DNA of 64,000 nucleotides, from the NCBI GenBank assembly GCA_964036295.1, contig OZ038471.1:3842001-3906000 (forward strand). Reading direction: 5' to 3'. The position numbers and the translations under genes were made by a program. The notes beneath the pieces were generated by a model, which was not told the DNA's origin, searched no databases, and saw nothing but the letters and a program-made list of their open reading frames with translations. The stretch is from Plumapathes pennacea (Eukaryota; Cnidaria; Anthozoa; Antipatharia; Myriopathidae). Positions 53,801-62,985 of the stretch are shown piece after piece; the first letter of the stretch is position 1; the number at the start of each line of letters is the position of its first letter.

Positions 53801-56780
53801 ATTTCTGTAAGTACTAAAAGGGATGCATCAAAACGACCTTCATGTGAGCAAGCCTTCTATAGCGATAGCACGGTTAAGAAATTAAACAACAAAACTTAAT
53901 TATTCTAATTTAACTCTCTATTGCATATATACAGTTTTCGTTCAGCTGGACTTTATATAGGTTCAACAATCTTAACTATGCAAATCGTACATGATGAGGT
54001 CGTTTTGGTACATCCCTTCAAGTGCGTACCACGATTTCTGTAAGTACTAAAAGGGATGCATCAAAACGACCTTTATGTTAACAAGCCTTCTATAGTGATA
54101 GCACGGTTAAAAAATTCAACTACAATACTTAATTATTGCTAATTTGACTCTCTATTGCATATACACAGTTTTTGTTCTACGGAACTATAGAAAAATTCAA
54201 CAACATCAGCTATGCAAATCGTATATGATGAGGTCGTTTTGGTGCATCCCTTCAAGTGCGTACCACGATTTCTGTAAGTACTAAAAGGGATGCATCAAAA
54301 CGACCTTTATGTTAGCAAGCCTTCTATAGCAATAGCACGGTTAAAAAATTAAACAACAATACTTAATTATTCTAATTTGACTCTCTATTGCATATACACA
54401 GTTGTTGTTCTGCCGGACTATATATAGGTTCAACAACATCAGCTATGCAAATCGTATATGATGAGGTCGTTTTGGTGCATCCCTTCAAGTGCGTACCACG
54501 ATTTCTGTAAGTACTAAAAGGGATGCATCAAAAGGACCTTTATGTTAGCAAGCCTTCTATAGCGATAGCACGGTTAAAAAATTTAACTACAATACTTAAT
54601 TATTGCTAATTTGACTAGCTATTGCATATATACAGTTTTTGTTCTACGGGACTATAGATAGATTCAACAACATCAGCTACGCAAATCGTATATGATGAGG
54701 TCGTTTTGGTGCATCCCTTCAAGTGCGTACCACGATTTCTGTAAATACTAAAAGGGATGCATCAAAACGACCTTTATGTTAGCAAGCCTTCTATAGCAAT
54801 AGCACGGTTAAAAAATTAAACAACAATACTTAATTATTCTAATTTGACTCTCTATTGCATATACACAGTTGTCGTTCAGCCAGATTATATATAGGTTCAC
54901 CAATCTTAGCTATGCAAATCGTATATGATGAGGTCGTTTTGGTGCATCCCTTCAAGTGCGTACCACGATTTCTGTAAGTACTAAGAGGGATGCATCAAAG
55001 CGACCTTTATGTTAGCAAGCCTTCTATAGTGATAGCACTGTTAACAAATTTAACTACTATACTTAATTATTGTTAATTTTACTCGTTATTGCATATATAC
55101 AGTTTTTGTTCTACGGAACTATAGATAGATTCAACAACATCAGCTATGCAAATCGTACATGATGAGGTCGTTTTGGTGCATCCCTTCAAGTGCGTACCAC
55201 GATTTCTGTAAGTACTAAAAGGGATGCATCAAAACGACCTTTATGTTAGCAAGCCTTCTATAGCGATAACACGGTTAAAATATTAAACAACAATACTTAA
55301 TTATTCTAATTTGACTCTCTATTGCATATATACAGTTGTCGTTCAGCCGGACTATATATATATTCAACAACATCAGCTACGCAAATCGTATATGATGAGT
55401 TCGTTTTGGTGCATCCCTTCAAGTGCGTACCACGATTTCTGTAAGTACTAAAAGGGATGCATCAAAACGACCTTTATGTTAGCAAGCCTTCTATAGCGAT
55501 AACACGGTTAAAATATTAAACAACAATACTTAATTATTCTAATTTGACTCTCTATTGCATATATACAGTTGTCGTTCAGCCGGACTATATATATATTCAA
55601 CAACATCAGCTACGCAAATCGTATATGATGAGTTCGTTTTGGTGCATCCCTTCAAGTGCGTACCACGATTTCTGTAAGTACTAAAAGGGATGCATCAAAA
55701 CGACCTTTATGTTAGCAAGCCTTCTATAGCGATAGCACGGTTAAAAAATTTAACTACAATACTTAATTATTGCTAATTTGACTCGCTATTGCATATATAC
55801 AGTTTTTGTTCTACGGGACTATAGATAGATTCAACAACATCAGCTATGCAAATCGTATATGATGAGGTCGTTTTGGTGCATCCCTTCAAGTGCGTACCAC
55901 GATTTCTGTAAGTACTAAAAGGGATGCATCAAAACGACCTTTATGTTAGCAAGCCTTCTATAGCGATAGCACGGTTAAAAAATTTAACAACAATACTTAA
56001 TTATTCTAATTTAACTCTCTATTGCATATATACAGTTGTCGTTCAGCCGGACTATATATAGGTTCAACAATCTTAGCTATGCAAATCGTATATGATGAGG
56101 TCGTTTTGGTGCATCCCTTCAAGTGCGTACCACGATTTCTGTAAGTACTAAAAGGGATACATCAAAACGACCTTTATGTTAGCAAGCCTTCTATAGCAAT
56201 AGCACGGTTAAAAAATTTAACTACAATACTTAATTATTGTTAATTTGAGTCTCTATTGCATATATACAGTTGTTGTTCTGCCGGACTATGTATAGGTTCA
56301 ACAACATCAGCTATGCAAATCGTATATGATGAGGTCGTTTTGGTGCATCCCTTCAAGTGCGTACCACGATATCTGCAAGTACTAAAAGGGATGCATCAAA
56401 ACGACCTTTATGTTAGCAAGCCTTCTATAGCGATAGCACGGTTAAAAAATTTAACTACAATACTTAATTATTGCTAATTTGACTCTCTATTCCATATATA
56501 CAGTTGTCGTTCAGCCGGACTATATATAGGTTCAAAAATCTTAGCTATGCAAATCGTATATGATGAGGTCGTTTTGCTGCATCCCTTCAAGTGCGTACCA
56601 CGATTTCTGTAAGTACTAAAAGGGATGCTTCAAAACGACCTTTATGTTAGCAAGCCTTCTATAGCAATAGCACGGTTAAAAAATTTAATTACAATACTTA
56701 ATTATTGCTAATTTGACTCTCTATTATCCATATACAGTTGTAGTTCTGCCGGACTATATATAGGTTCAACAATCTTAGCT

Positions 56781-56850
56781 ATGCAAATCGTATATGATGA
56801 GGTCTTTTTGGTGCATCCTTCAAGTGCGTACCACGATTTCTGTAAGTACT
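56781..56850 (+). repeat. Terminal, decayed monomer at the array edge
   Basis: The final monomer carries extra changes (GAGGTCTTTTTGG, one base lost in CATCCTTCAAG). It ends right after the inner 3' stem GTAAGTACT at 56850, so the outer 3' hairpin arm is missing. The neighbouring monomers near 56.6-56.8 kb also carry unusual changes (GATGCTTC, TTATCCATATAC). Extra divergence at a satellite edge is expected when homogenisation is weaker there. Confidence 0.85.
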
Positions 56851-56852
56851 CG

Positions 56853-57055
56853 AACGTGACGTGCTCAAATAAATGGTTTGCGTCCAATAACACCATAACT
56901 TGTTTATGTGTTTTGTTTCAGGGTGGTGTATTTACAAAACCTTTGTACAAAGTTCGCAGAAAAAACGTTGACCGCATACGTCAACAACTACTGTTAATAC
57001 CACTACCACTATATTGGAAATGGTTTTGTTTTAGCTAGACGAAAAATTTCAAGGC
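56853..57055 (+). repeat. 203-bp direct repeat, copy A, at the array edge
   Basis: Matches 63798-64000 over all 203 bp with 11 substitutions and no indels (about 95 percent). It begins AACGTGACGTGCTC and contains TTGTTTCAG, which looks like a splice acceptor. A frame of about 60 codons (TCSNKWFASNNTITCLCVLF...) is open in both copies, but most substitutions change the amino acid, so it is not evolving like a constrained protein. It could be part of a dispersed repeat or the left edge of a 6.9-kb tandem duplication. Confidence 0.85.
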
Positions 57056-57377
57056 AATACGCAACGCTGAATTATCGAATACAACAGTGGTAAAACTGAA
57101 AGGTAGTCAAAGTTGTTACATGACAAGAATAAATAACACAGTATTGTTAGAAAAATAACAAAGCATCTAAACAAAATTGTACTAAATGGAAACTCAAAGT
57201 TGCAAGTTACTGATCACCACACTTTCTCGAAGAACGTCGGGTGGTGTGAGCCTACAGGCGCATAGCATCCACAATGACAGCTCATAGTTCTAAAAGGCAG
57301 TATTACACCCCAAGTCACACTGTAAGGGAAAATGCGAGAGCTTCTTCGCACAACGGTAACTTAGCAACGCCGCAGAT
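57056..57377. other. Stretch downstream of the minus-strand gene, nothing recognised
   Basis: This should include the 3' UTR of the minus-strand gene. I see no AATAAA or ATTAAA on the minus strand here, so the polyadenylation site is unknown. No repeat or RNA gene was recognised. Confidence 0.4.
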
Positions 57378-57871
57378 TTAGGGGCACGCATACTCGAGCT
57401 GATCAAAGTTGATGTGAGCCCACCATTCAGCGGAACCGTCGACCAAGTGCAGCTGCGCTGTCTTGCCTCTGTAGGCGCTCACGTTCCAATACCGTTGTTC
57501 TAACGTTTCGATACATTTCCCAGCCTCCTTATACACCATCACACCATCTACCAGCAACTCTACGCGGCAATCATCAATGTTACATGATCCCGCAACGAGA
57601 AACGACAGCGTGTTCCCTTTGATTTCAAAGGATGGCGACGCCATTGTTCCGATAGGCACGTCGCCCTGAATCTGCCCAGCGGGCGTACCGGTGGAGGGCC
57701 TATTCTCGAAGGTTCCTATCCACCAGTCCCCCTTGTGGTTTGAAGTATCAGACCCTCTGGCCAGCGAGTTGTCCCCATAGGTTGGCTGGTTGTTAAACGC
57801 CGAGCCTGTGCAAGACCAGCCGCTTACTCCGTTTTCGAAGTCGAACACAACACCGCTGCAATCTGTCTGAT
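57378..57871 (-). CDS. Exon 3: C-terminal jelly-roll-like domain
   Basis: Encodes about 164 residues starting DQTDCSGVVFDFENGVSGW and ending QLEYACP, stop at 57380-57378. Landmarks are DFENG...GW, GDWWIG (about 200-210), a TMASPSFEI strand, FLVAGSC, ELLVDG, RYWNVSAYRGKTAQL and WAHINFDQL. These resemble a secreted concanavalin/jelly-roll-like module of the kind seen in cnidarian extracellular proteins. The family call is from memory of the pattern. Acceptor choice: AAAACAG|AT (exon from 57871) or ATCAGACAG|AT (from 57862) both keep the frame and differ by three residues. The frame is open upstream to about 58040 but that part lacks domain character and is taken as intron. Confidence 0.78.
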
Positions 57872-60800
57872 CTGTTTTTATCAATGGAATGCAAATGTTG
57901 AGTGACGAAATAATGTCATCAGAAGCCGCAGCCGGGTTGAGCCGTAAGTACACGTTGCTAACCAAGCTATTTTCGTCCGAGTTAACTGCGGCGATCAAAG
58001 GTTTAAACAAAACAGCACGGCAAATGCCTTGCTTCTGCAAGAAGTTTCTCGTGGGGGCAAACTGATGAAAATTGGCAGAGATATCCTTGTTACTTGGTGG
58101 TAAAATGTTTCGTCAAAATCGTTCATCTTTAAGAAGAAAGCTCTTTAGGAGCCTCGGAAAACGCTCATTTTTGGCGTAACGTCAAAAATCGTATGAAACC
58201 TTTTGGAAACCTTCCTGAGACCATAGAAGTAATCTTTATGAATTTTTTATATTTTAGACAGTCGAGAGCGAGAAATGAGAGCAAATCATTGACCATCTAT
58301 TTACGATTTTTAGACAAAACAGGTTCAAAGATGATGCGTAGTCTTACTGTATCTCTACAAATCATAATCTCATAATTAAATCCACAATTCATTGCTCAGA
58401 ACTATGCATTTCAACTATAACCAATGATTTGAATGCTTGCAGAGAAATCTTTGATACCAGGTTGTAAATGTTTTTGTCAAAATTGGCCATTTTTGAGAAG
58501 AAAGCCATAGCCTTTGCATTTTTCGGAAAATGCTCATTTTTGGCCTAATATCAAAATCGCATGAACCTTTCAGGAAACCTTGTTAATGCTATAACAAAGC
58601 TGTCTGTATGCAGTTTTTGATATTTTAGACAGGCTGGGGCGAAAAATAAAAGCAAATTGTCGACCAACACTTAACGCTGAGTCAGAGTACACATCAACCT
58701 AAAACATCGCTCCTTATACACCACAGTGTTAAACGCTATAAAATATAAATCAACGCTTATTACTTACCACATGCTTCTCCAATGTGACCAGTGCCAGTAC
58801 AGTTACAAGTGTAACCACCGCTCTCATATTGAGGTATGCACTGGACACCAGTGCTACACGGATGACTCTCACAAGGACTCTGTAAAAGAACCAAGCAGTG
58901 AGGTACGGTTATAGGTTCCCGAGTCATATTAAGGCGCTAGTCACATCTAAGGCCACACATATCCATTTTCGTTTGGTGAACCAAACTTTTTTTCTTTTGT
59001 GGTTCGGCCTAACCGTTTTCACCGTTTACATGTGTACAGAAGCGGTTAGTGCATGTGAAAACGCTAATATGTCGTATGGACGGAGAAATCTTTGACAAAG
59101 GAGAAAAAATGAATCCGTTTTCAAACATAGATACTCGATACCAACAAAAACAAAGAAATAACTTGTGACTTCTGTGCTGTCATGTGAAAAGTTTGCATTA
59201 CCACTGAAATGAAACTGGCTGTCGATGAGTTTATGCTTAGCAAATAGAACTAACTTAAAATGACCGAGTACAATAATCTCCGCGAGGGTAATAATCACGA
59301 CGCTAATGCTGTAGTATTCCTCTATTTGAGACTCCAAACGGGTCGCCATCTCGAACTTTAGGCCCCGTTCACACTTATCCGGATATTTTTGAATCTGCAA
59401 CTTTCTCGATGCGGAATTAAAAACTTCGCGTCCACACGTAGCGTATTGAAATCGTTTTATCCTGTCCACACGTATCCGGTTATTTTTTAATCCGCGGATT
59501 GGCCTCCCGTCCACACGTATCCGGTGAACACGGTTAATGAATCCGCAACTTTTTGATCAGTGTATTAAAAAAATGCACGGATTCGACCGTCCACACGAAA
59601 CCGTATTCACAGAGTATTTTAAAGTGCACATAAGCCCAAAAATGACATCTTCACAATCGCTTCTACATAAAGTAAATAGTTGACTATTAGATTATTTCTG
59701 TGTTTTAACATTGCACCTATATGAGTTATAGAGGTTTATATTTCGAATATGGTAATGGCATGACGTCAAAGGAGTCATTAGCATATTCAAAATATATAGA
59801 GGATATTACACGGCGGCGCGAAGATATGAATTTTATTTTCGAGTGGTAAAAACAATATTTTACGAACGAGCGCTTCGCGAGTGAGTAAAATATTGTTTTT
59901 ACCACGAGAAAATAAAATCCATATCTTCAAGCCGCCGTGTAATTTTCTTTTTATTATATTAGACACGAGTGTTTTACGAGAAATTGCACAAACAACCGTG
60001 CAAAAGCGGGAAATGATGCCAACGATATCCTCACTAGTGAGGATATGGAAAATACGCCACTCAGGTCCCGGATGTAGTTTCATATGAATTTTACGCACGG
60101 TATATTTTCCAATAAAACACTCGTGTCTATATAATAAAAACCTTTATAACTCAAAGGCGCAGTGTTAAAACGCAGACTTACTCTAATAGTCAACATATTT
60201 CCGTCATGTAGATTCGATTGTAAAAGATATTTTGGGCTTATGTGCACTTTAAAAAATCCACTCTGGGAGGCGTTTTCAAAAAGTTGCGGATTCATCAAGC
60301 GTATTCACCGGATACGTGTGGACGGGGCTTTAATAATTTATTTCTTCTTTTTATAACAAGTGCATAAATAAACATTGTCATCTGGTCGCCTCGACACTCA
60401 TTCGTTATAAGCCGATTGGCCAATTAACGTACATCACGCTCATTTGTGAGCTACTTGTCAGTTTTGTAATCGTATTAAGTGCGGGAAAGTCCTCCAAAAA
60501 GACTGTAAAAGGGTGCCTACGACGTGGAAGAAATTGACTTCAGGATGTTGTTTGAAAAAAGAACTAAACACCGTGTCCAGTGAAGTTGAGAGGATCTCAA
60601 ATCCTCGTTTTGATGCGACTCGATTAAATCACTTATTGATTACCGATTATAAAATAACTATTATACTACACGCGCCCTGATTGGCTAAATAACCGTGTTA
60701 GATGAAAGTATATTACACGCCGACGCGATACGGGATGTTTTTTACTTGACTAATTATTTTATAAAAGAAATATATAACGTGTTCCCGTGTAATATAGCCT

Positions 60801-61323
60801 CATCTAAACACTTGGGAAGTTGGGAGAACACTCGAGTAGCTCCGGAAACCACTCGGCGGCCTCGTGGGACAGGCAGAAAGACAGATATAAGTAATTGACG
60901 AAGAAATGCAGTAATATACATTCAGTTAGAAGAACGATTGAAACGGAATGTAAATTTGTCCTTTCTGCGTCTGACCTTGATACTGTAGTGATGAAACTGT
61001 TTGCTGGATTTCAAGTAGTGGGAGGAGTTGTACTTGTCAGTGGACAAAAGCTGACATTCGTACTTCTGGTCCAGGTCTGCAACTGAAGCCATGTTATACG
61101 AAACACAGCGAGAGTTTTCCAAGCATTTGAACACACAAGACATGGCGTCTTCCACGTTCTCGGAAATGATTGGTTTCACATCGAGAATGGTGTTTACATG
61201 TTTGACAAACTTAGCGTTTCTTTTCTCAGAGCCACGGTGGAATATCTGCTGCTGTTGAGCAGAGTCTTTGACGACAAACACAAAAAAACAAGCAACGAAC
61301 AAAACTGACATCTTCAGTCGCAT
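57378..61323 (-). CDS. Secreted PAN/Apple - EGF - jelly-roll-like protein, three-exon gene
   Basis: Gene model on the minus strand: exon 1 61323-60976, exon 2 58879-58768, exon 3 57871-57378. Together they give 954 nt, or 317 residues plus stop, with the frame kept across both junctions. Domain order is signal peptide (about 1-22), PAN/Apple-like domain (about 27-116), EGF-like domain (117-153) and a C-terminal beta-sandwich-like domain (about 158-317). There is no membrane anchor at the C-terminus, so the product should be secreted. PAN and EGF modules bind proteins or glycans outside the cell; matrix or mucosal adhesion is a reasonable guess but not shown. Splice sites: donor AAG|GTCAGA, acceptor TTTTACAG|AGT, donor GTG|GTAAGT, acceptor AAAACAG|AT. 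A further small exon in either intron cannot be excluded. No TATA box was seen upstream of 61323. Confidence 0.78.
57872..58767 (-). other. Intron 2 with a diverged direct duplication
   Basis: An intron of 896 bp. It contains two diverged direct copies of a sequence of about 230 bp, roughly 58074-58303 and 58436-58673, with matched blocks offset by about 364 bp: GTCAAAATCGTTCATC / GTCAAAATTGGCCATT, AGAAGAAAGC, GGAAAA(C/T)GCTCATTTTTGGC and ATATTTTAGACAG. Small indels separate the copies. No coding sense is apparent in the duplicated part. Confidence 0.6.
58768..58879 (-). CDS. Exon 2: EGF-like domain
   Basis: A 112-nt exon too short to show up as a long frame. It encodes residues 117-153, SPCESHPCSTGVQC ... 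YTCNCTGTGHIGEAC, with the six EGF cysteines at 119, 124, 130, 141, 143 and 153. On the minus strand it is preceded by a pyrimidine-rich GCTTGGTTCTTTTACAG acceptor (AG at 58881-58880) and followed by a consensus GTAAGT donor (58767-58762). It begins in phase 0 and ends with one base of the next codon. There is no calcium-binding signature before the first cysteine. Confidence 0.85.
59026..59349 (-). CDS. Orphan 107-residue frame with hydrophobic segments
   Basis: Not recognised. The ATG at 59349-59347 (GAGATGGCG, good start context) opens a frame of 107 residues beginning MATRLESQIEEYYSISVV. There are hydrophobic stretches at about 14-36 (SVVIITLAEIIVLGHF) and 62-75 (TSYFFVFVGIEYL), so it would be a small membrane protein if real. 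A possible donor (CAGTG|GTAATG) follows residue 50, so only the first part may be an exon. It begins about 10 bp from the TTA next to the 969-bp foldback element and lies in intron 1 on the same strand as the host gene. It may be a chance frame. Confidence 0.2.
   Translation of the reverse strand: MATRLESQIEEYYSISVVIITLAEIIVLGHFKLVLFAKHKLIDSQFHFSGNANFSHDSTEVTSYFFVFVGIEYLCLKTDSFFLLCQRFLRPYDILAFSHALTASVHM
59806..59942. repeat. 137-bp palindrome nested in the foldback element
   Basis: Arms 59806-59863 and 59885-59942 are near-perfect reverse complements over 58 bp (TTACACGGCGGC ... ATATTTTAC and GTAAAATATTG ... GCCGCCGTGTAA) around a 21-bp GC-rich spacer. TTA-like ends suggest a short MITE inserted in the larger element, or its own core. 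Confidence 0.82.
59951..60138. repeat. Second nested inverted repeat with central 22-bp perfect palindrome
   Basis: TATTAGACACGAGTGTTTT at about 59956-59975 is mirrored by AAAACACTCGTGTCTATA at about 60114-60131, with flanking TATTA tracts extending the arms to about 25 bp. Between them, 60025-60046 is a perfect 22-bp palindrome built on ATATCCTCAC and its complement around CTAG. Confidence 0.75.
60651..60812. repeat. Dispersed palindromic repeat, copy 1
   Basis: AAATAACTATTATACTACAC followed by GCGCCCTGATTGGCTAAATA is shared with 62900-62980. Inside this copy, GTGTTAGATGAAAGTATATTACACG at about 60695 is mirrored, imperfectly, at about 60787-60812, making a foldback of about 120 bp. A MITE fragment is the likely identity. 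An inverted CCAAT box (GATTGGCT) is part of the repeat. Confidence 0.65.
60976..61323 (-). CDS. Exon 1: signal peptide and PAN/Apple-like domain
   Basis: The start is the ATG at 61323-61321 (MRLKMSVLFVACFFVFVV). Met5 is an alternative start. A hydrophobic core at residues 6-18 with likely cleavage near DSA|QQQQ (22/23) makes a good signal peptide. The PAN-like part has four cysteines at 63, 67, 73 and 90 in the spacing CVFKCLENSRCVSYN ... YECQL, typical of PAN_1/Apple folds in cnidarian proteins. The reading frame runs on to 60922 in genomic DNA, but the basic tail after YSIK is intronic. The donor AAG|GTCAGA after Lys116 joins in phase 0 to the EGF exon, giving YSIK-SPCESHPC, the usual PAN-to-EGF linker style. 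Confidence 0.8.
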
Positions 61324-62582
61324 CGGGGTTCATGGATAGAGCGTTCTAAACTAAGGAACAGCTGCAAAAGTCCTGTCGTCTTATTTGTCAGAAGGCTAGA
61401 GAAGGGGGAGGAAATTAATTAGTATTAGGCGAACAATAACTTCAGTGACGCTTTTCACCCGTCAATATTTGTTTCAGAAGTGTTTTATTGGTGGTCCCTC
61501 TCCCCACGTGGGTCATACGAAGGCGGGCTTGAGCTTGACATCTTAACAGGGCGTGATCGAGATAATTATTACATTTTATTAAAAACTGGACCACGTTATT
61601 GAATTTCTAGGTTTTTGATTGGTTCCTTGGACGTAGGTTATCAGCTTTTATGACCCATCCAATATTTCCTCCCGCGTGTGATTGGTGGAATTGTGACACG
61701 ATAATGGGTAGGTTCACACTAGAGCTAAAGTAAACTCAAAGTAAGTACCACCCTCAAGTGCACTTACACTCTTAAACGCGGGGGCGCGCTAAAAAGGGGG
61801 ACCCCGACGTGGAACTTTTTAAGGTAAAAATACAAAATGGCGTAATGAAGAAAGCAAGCAAGAAGCCTCTCGCTTTTCTCGGCATGACCATAACTGTCAG
61901 CTAAATAAACGGTTTTACACAGCAGCACTTACGTTTAAAAGTCGCCAATTGTGCGTTTTCATATTGTGTTTTTCTGCAGTAGGCAGAGCAACAGATTCAG
62001 CGTGACGGCCTATTTTTATATCGCGCGCCGTTCCCTCTAGTCATCTTGGTTTTTGACCGACCGAGGAATACATTTCTTGTTTCTTGTGGCACTGTAACGC
62101 CCATAAAATATTATTGTGGTTTTGTTCACAGTGTGTTCAGTCCATTTGCAACTGCAAACTGCAACTGCAATGTACGATAAGCAGAATGATTTTATGAGGC
62201 AACAGATGTCATGTACAGAGTAAAGCATAAATCGCCATTGTTTTGCGGCTAAAGCTCATCGTAGCTTTGGTTTCCGTTTTCGGCTTGTTTTCTTCCCAGA
62301 ACTATTTCGTGTCGCCACAGAAAGTTTCGTCGGGACTAAATATTTAGCGGCGACAGAGATATTTGCAATTCCCCAGCGGTATCTGATCAAACATCTGTTT
62401 ACGGCTATTCTCGAAGCTTCCGCGGTGAACTAAAGAACGCAAGCCAAAATCGTTCCCTAACATCCAGTTTATCAGTGCGTGTTCCACAAACCCAAACGGT
62501 GGAGTTTGGATTAAATGCAGTTAACTTTTACACACAAGTACCGAGCAATTCAGTGGCCACAATCGAGTTGTTTAACGGAGTC
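61324..62582. other. Upstream flank of the gene, no gene recognised
   Basis: This should contain the promoter and 5' UTR of the minus-strand gene, but I see no TATA box near 61324-61420. A 13-bp direct repeat (TGCAACTGCAAAC then TGCAACTGCAA) is at 62147-62170. GC-rich CACTCTTAAACGCGGGGGCG near 61768 resembles the reverse complement of the sequence near 63155-63175, a possible pair of old element fragments. All frames are short. Confidence 0.4.
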
Positions 62583-62898
62583 ATATACGTCATTGCATAT
62601 CACAGGATAATCTGAACCAATCATGGTGTGCAGATTCGTAACCCAGAAAAAAACTAACATGACGATAAAGACACGCCGCGTGATTCTCGACGGGCCACGC
62701 CCGCGAACAATAAACCGCAGTTTGGAAGACTGGCTAAACCATACTCACTTGGACGCAAATCATGGTCCTGAGAAACTCCAGAATATCGACAGGGAGAACG
62801 TGAAGATGAACCCGAATGACGGATAATATAAACGCTTTCGCAACACGCGCACACAGCTTTATTTTAATACAGTATTAATGGCCAGTAAGATACTTTAT
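62583..62898. other. Short overlapping frames, no supported gene
   Basis: Two opposed frames of about 66 codons overlap at 62623-62854 (one beginning MVCRFVTQKKTNMTIKTRRV). Neither resembles a family I know and neither has splice signals that would connect it to another exon. Probably non-coding. Confidence 0.3.
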
Positions 62899-62985
62899 GA
62901 AATAACTATAATACTACGCGCGCCCTGATTGGCTAAATAACCGTGTGTAATATGAGAATTTATTACACGGTTACGCGTTATATAT
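62899..62985. repeat. Dispersed palindromic repeat, copy 2
   Basis: GAAATAACTATAATACTACG, then GCGCCCTGATTGGCTAAATAACC, matches copy 1 at 60651 with few changes. It continues CCGTGTGTAATA ... TATTACACGG, a short local palindrome at about 62941-62970. After that the two copies diverge. Confidence 0.65.

Larger units (their letters stand above)
8617..56850 (+). repeat. Hairpin-bearing 234-bp satellite array, main segment (about 206 monomers)
   Basis: Same monomer and orientation as the left segment, unbroken for 48.2 kb. Linker types recognisable by eye are: a GTCGTTCAGCC ... AACAATCTTAGC type, a TTTTTGTTCTACGG ... GATAGATTCAACAACATC type, a GTTGTTCTGCC ... AACAACATCAGC type, and a hybrid GTCGTTCAGCCGG ... 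TATATATTCAACAACATC type that joins the first half of one to the second half of another. Higher-order blocks of different sizes occur along the array. The last monomer is cut inside its hairpin at 56850. Occasional frames of about 60-75 codons (for example at 26279, 27914 and 35387) are copies of the same chance frame. No transposon insertion interrupts this 48 kb. Confidence 0.98.
59361..60329. mobile_element. 969-bp foldback element with nested palindromes and TTA target duplication
   Basis: The ends are GGCCCCGTTCACACTTATCC (left) and, on the reverse strand, AGCCCCGTCCACACGTATCC (right), with TTA at 59358-59360 and 60330-60332. The subterminal motif GTCCACACGTATCCGG recurs near 59465 and 59508. 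From about 59505 to 59745 the left arm pairs, imperfectly, with the right arm 60140-60329 (shared GAATCCGCAACTTTTTGA and AAAGTGCACATAAGCCCAAA). Same end type and target site as the MITE at 7767-8099, so the same superfamily (PIF/Harbinger-like by TTA, inferred). It has no transposase. The middle is occupied by further palindromes. Confidence 0.78.
58880..60975 (-). other. Intron 1, mostly mobile-element DNA
   Basis: An intron of 2096 bp. It holds the 969-bp foldback element at 59361-60329, a palindromic repeat at about 60651-60812, and an unexplained 107-codon frame at 59349-59026. The remaining 60333-60650 shows nothing recognisable. Confidence 0.6.

Noticed and set aside
1..56850. CRISPR-like array
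   Set aside because: The period is 234 bp, the linkers are themselves related repeats rather than unique spacers, there are no cas genes, and the setting is eukaryotic.
1..56850. Pol III internal promoter (B box) in the monomer, suggested by GGTTCAACAAC
   Set aside because: It misses the conserved end of the B-box consensus, no A box lies at a proper distance, and no T-run terminator follows, so a tRNA- or 5S-derived satellite is not supported.
1..56850. Splice donor-like GTAAGT in every hairpin
   Set aside because: CTGTAAGTAC fits a donor site, but it lies in the inner stem of a non-coding repeat with no exon beside it. Treated as chance unless transcripts show otherwise.
56853..57038. Conserved short gene in the 203-bp repeat
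   Set aside because: Both copies keep a frame of about 60 codons, but most of the 11 differences change the amino acid, and the frame at copy A runs in from satellite sequence.
59787..60298. Several 64-103 codon frames on both strands in 59787-60356
   Set aside because: They lie in the nested palindromes of the foldback element. The opposite-strand frames mirror one another because the DNA is an inverted repeat.
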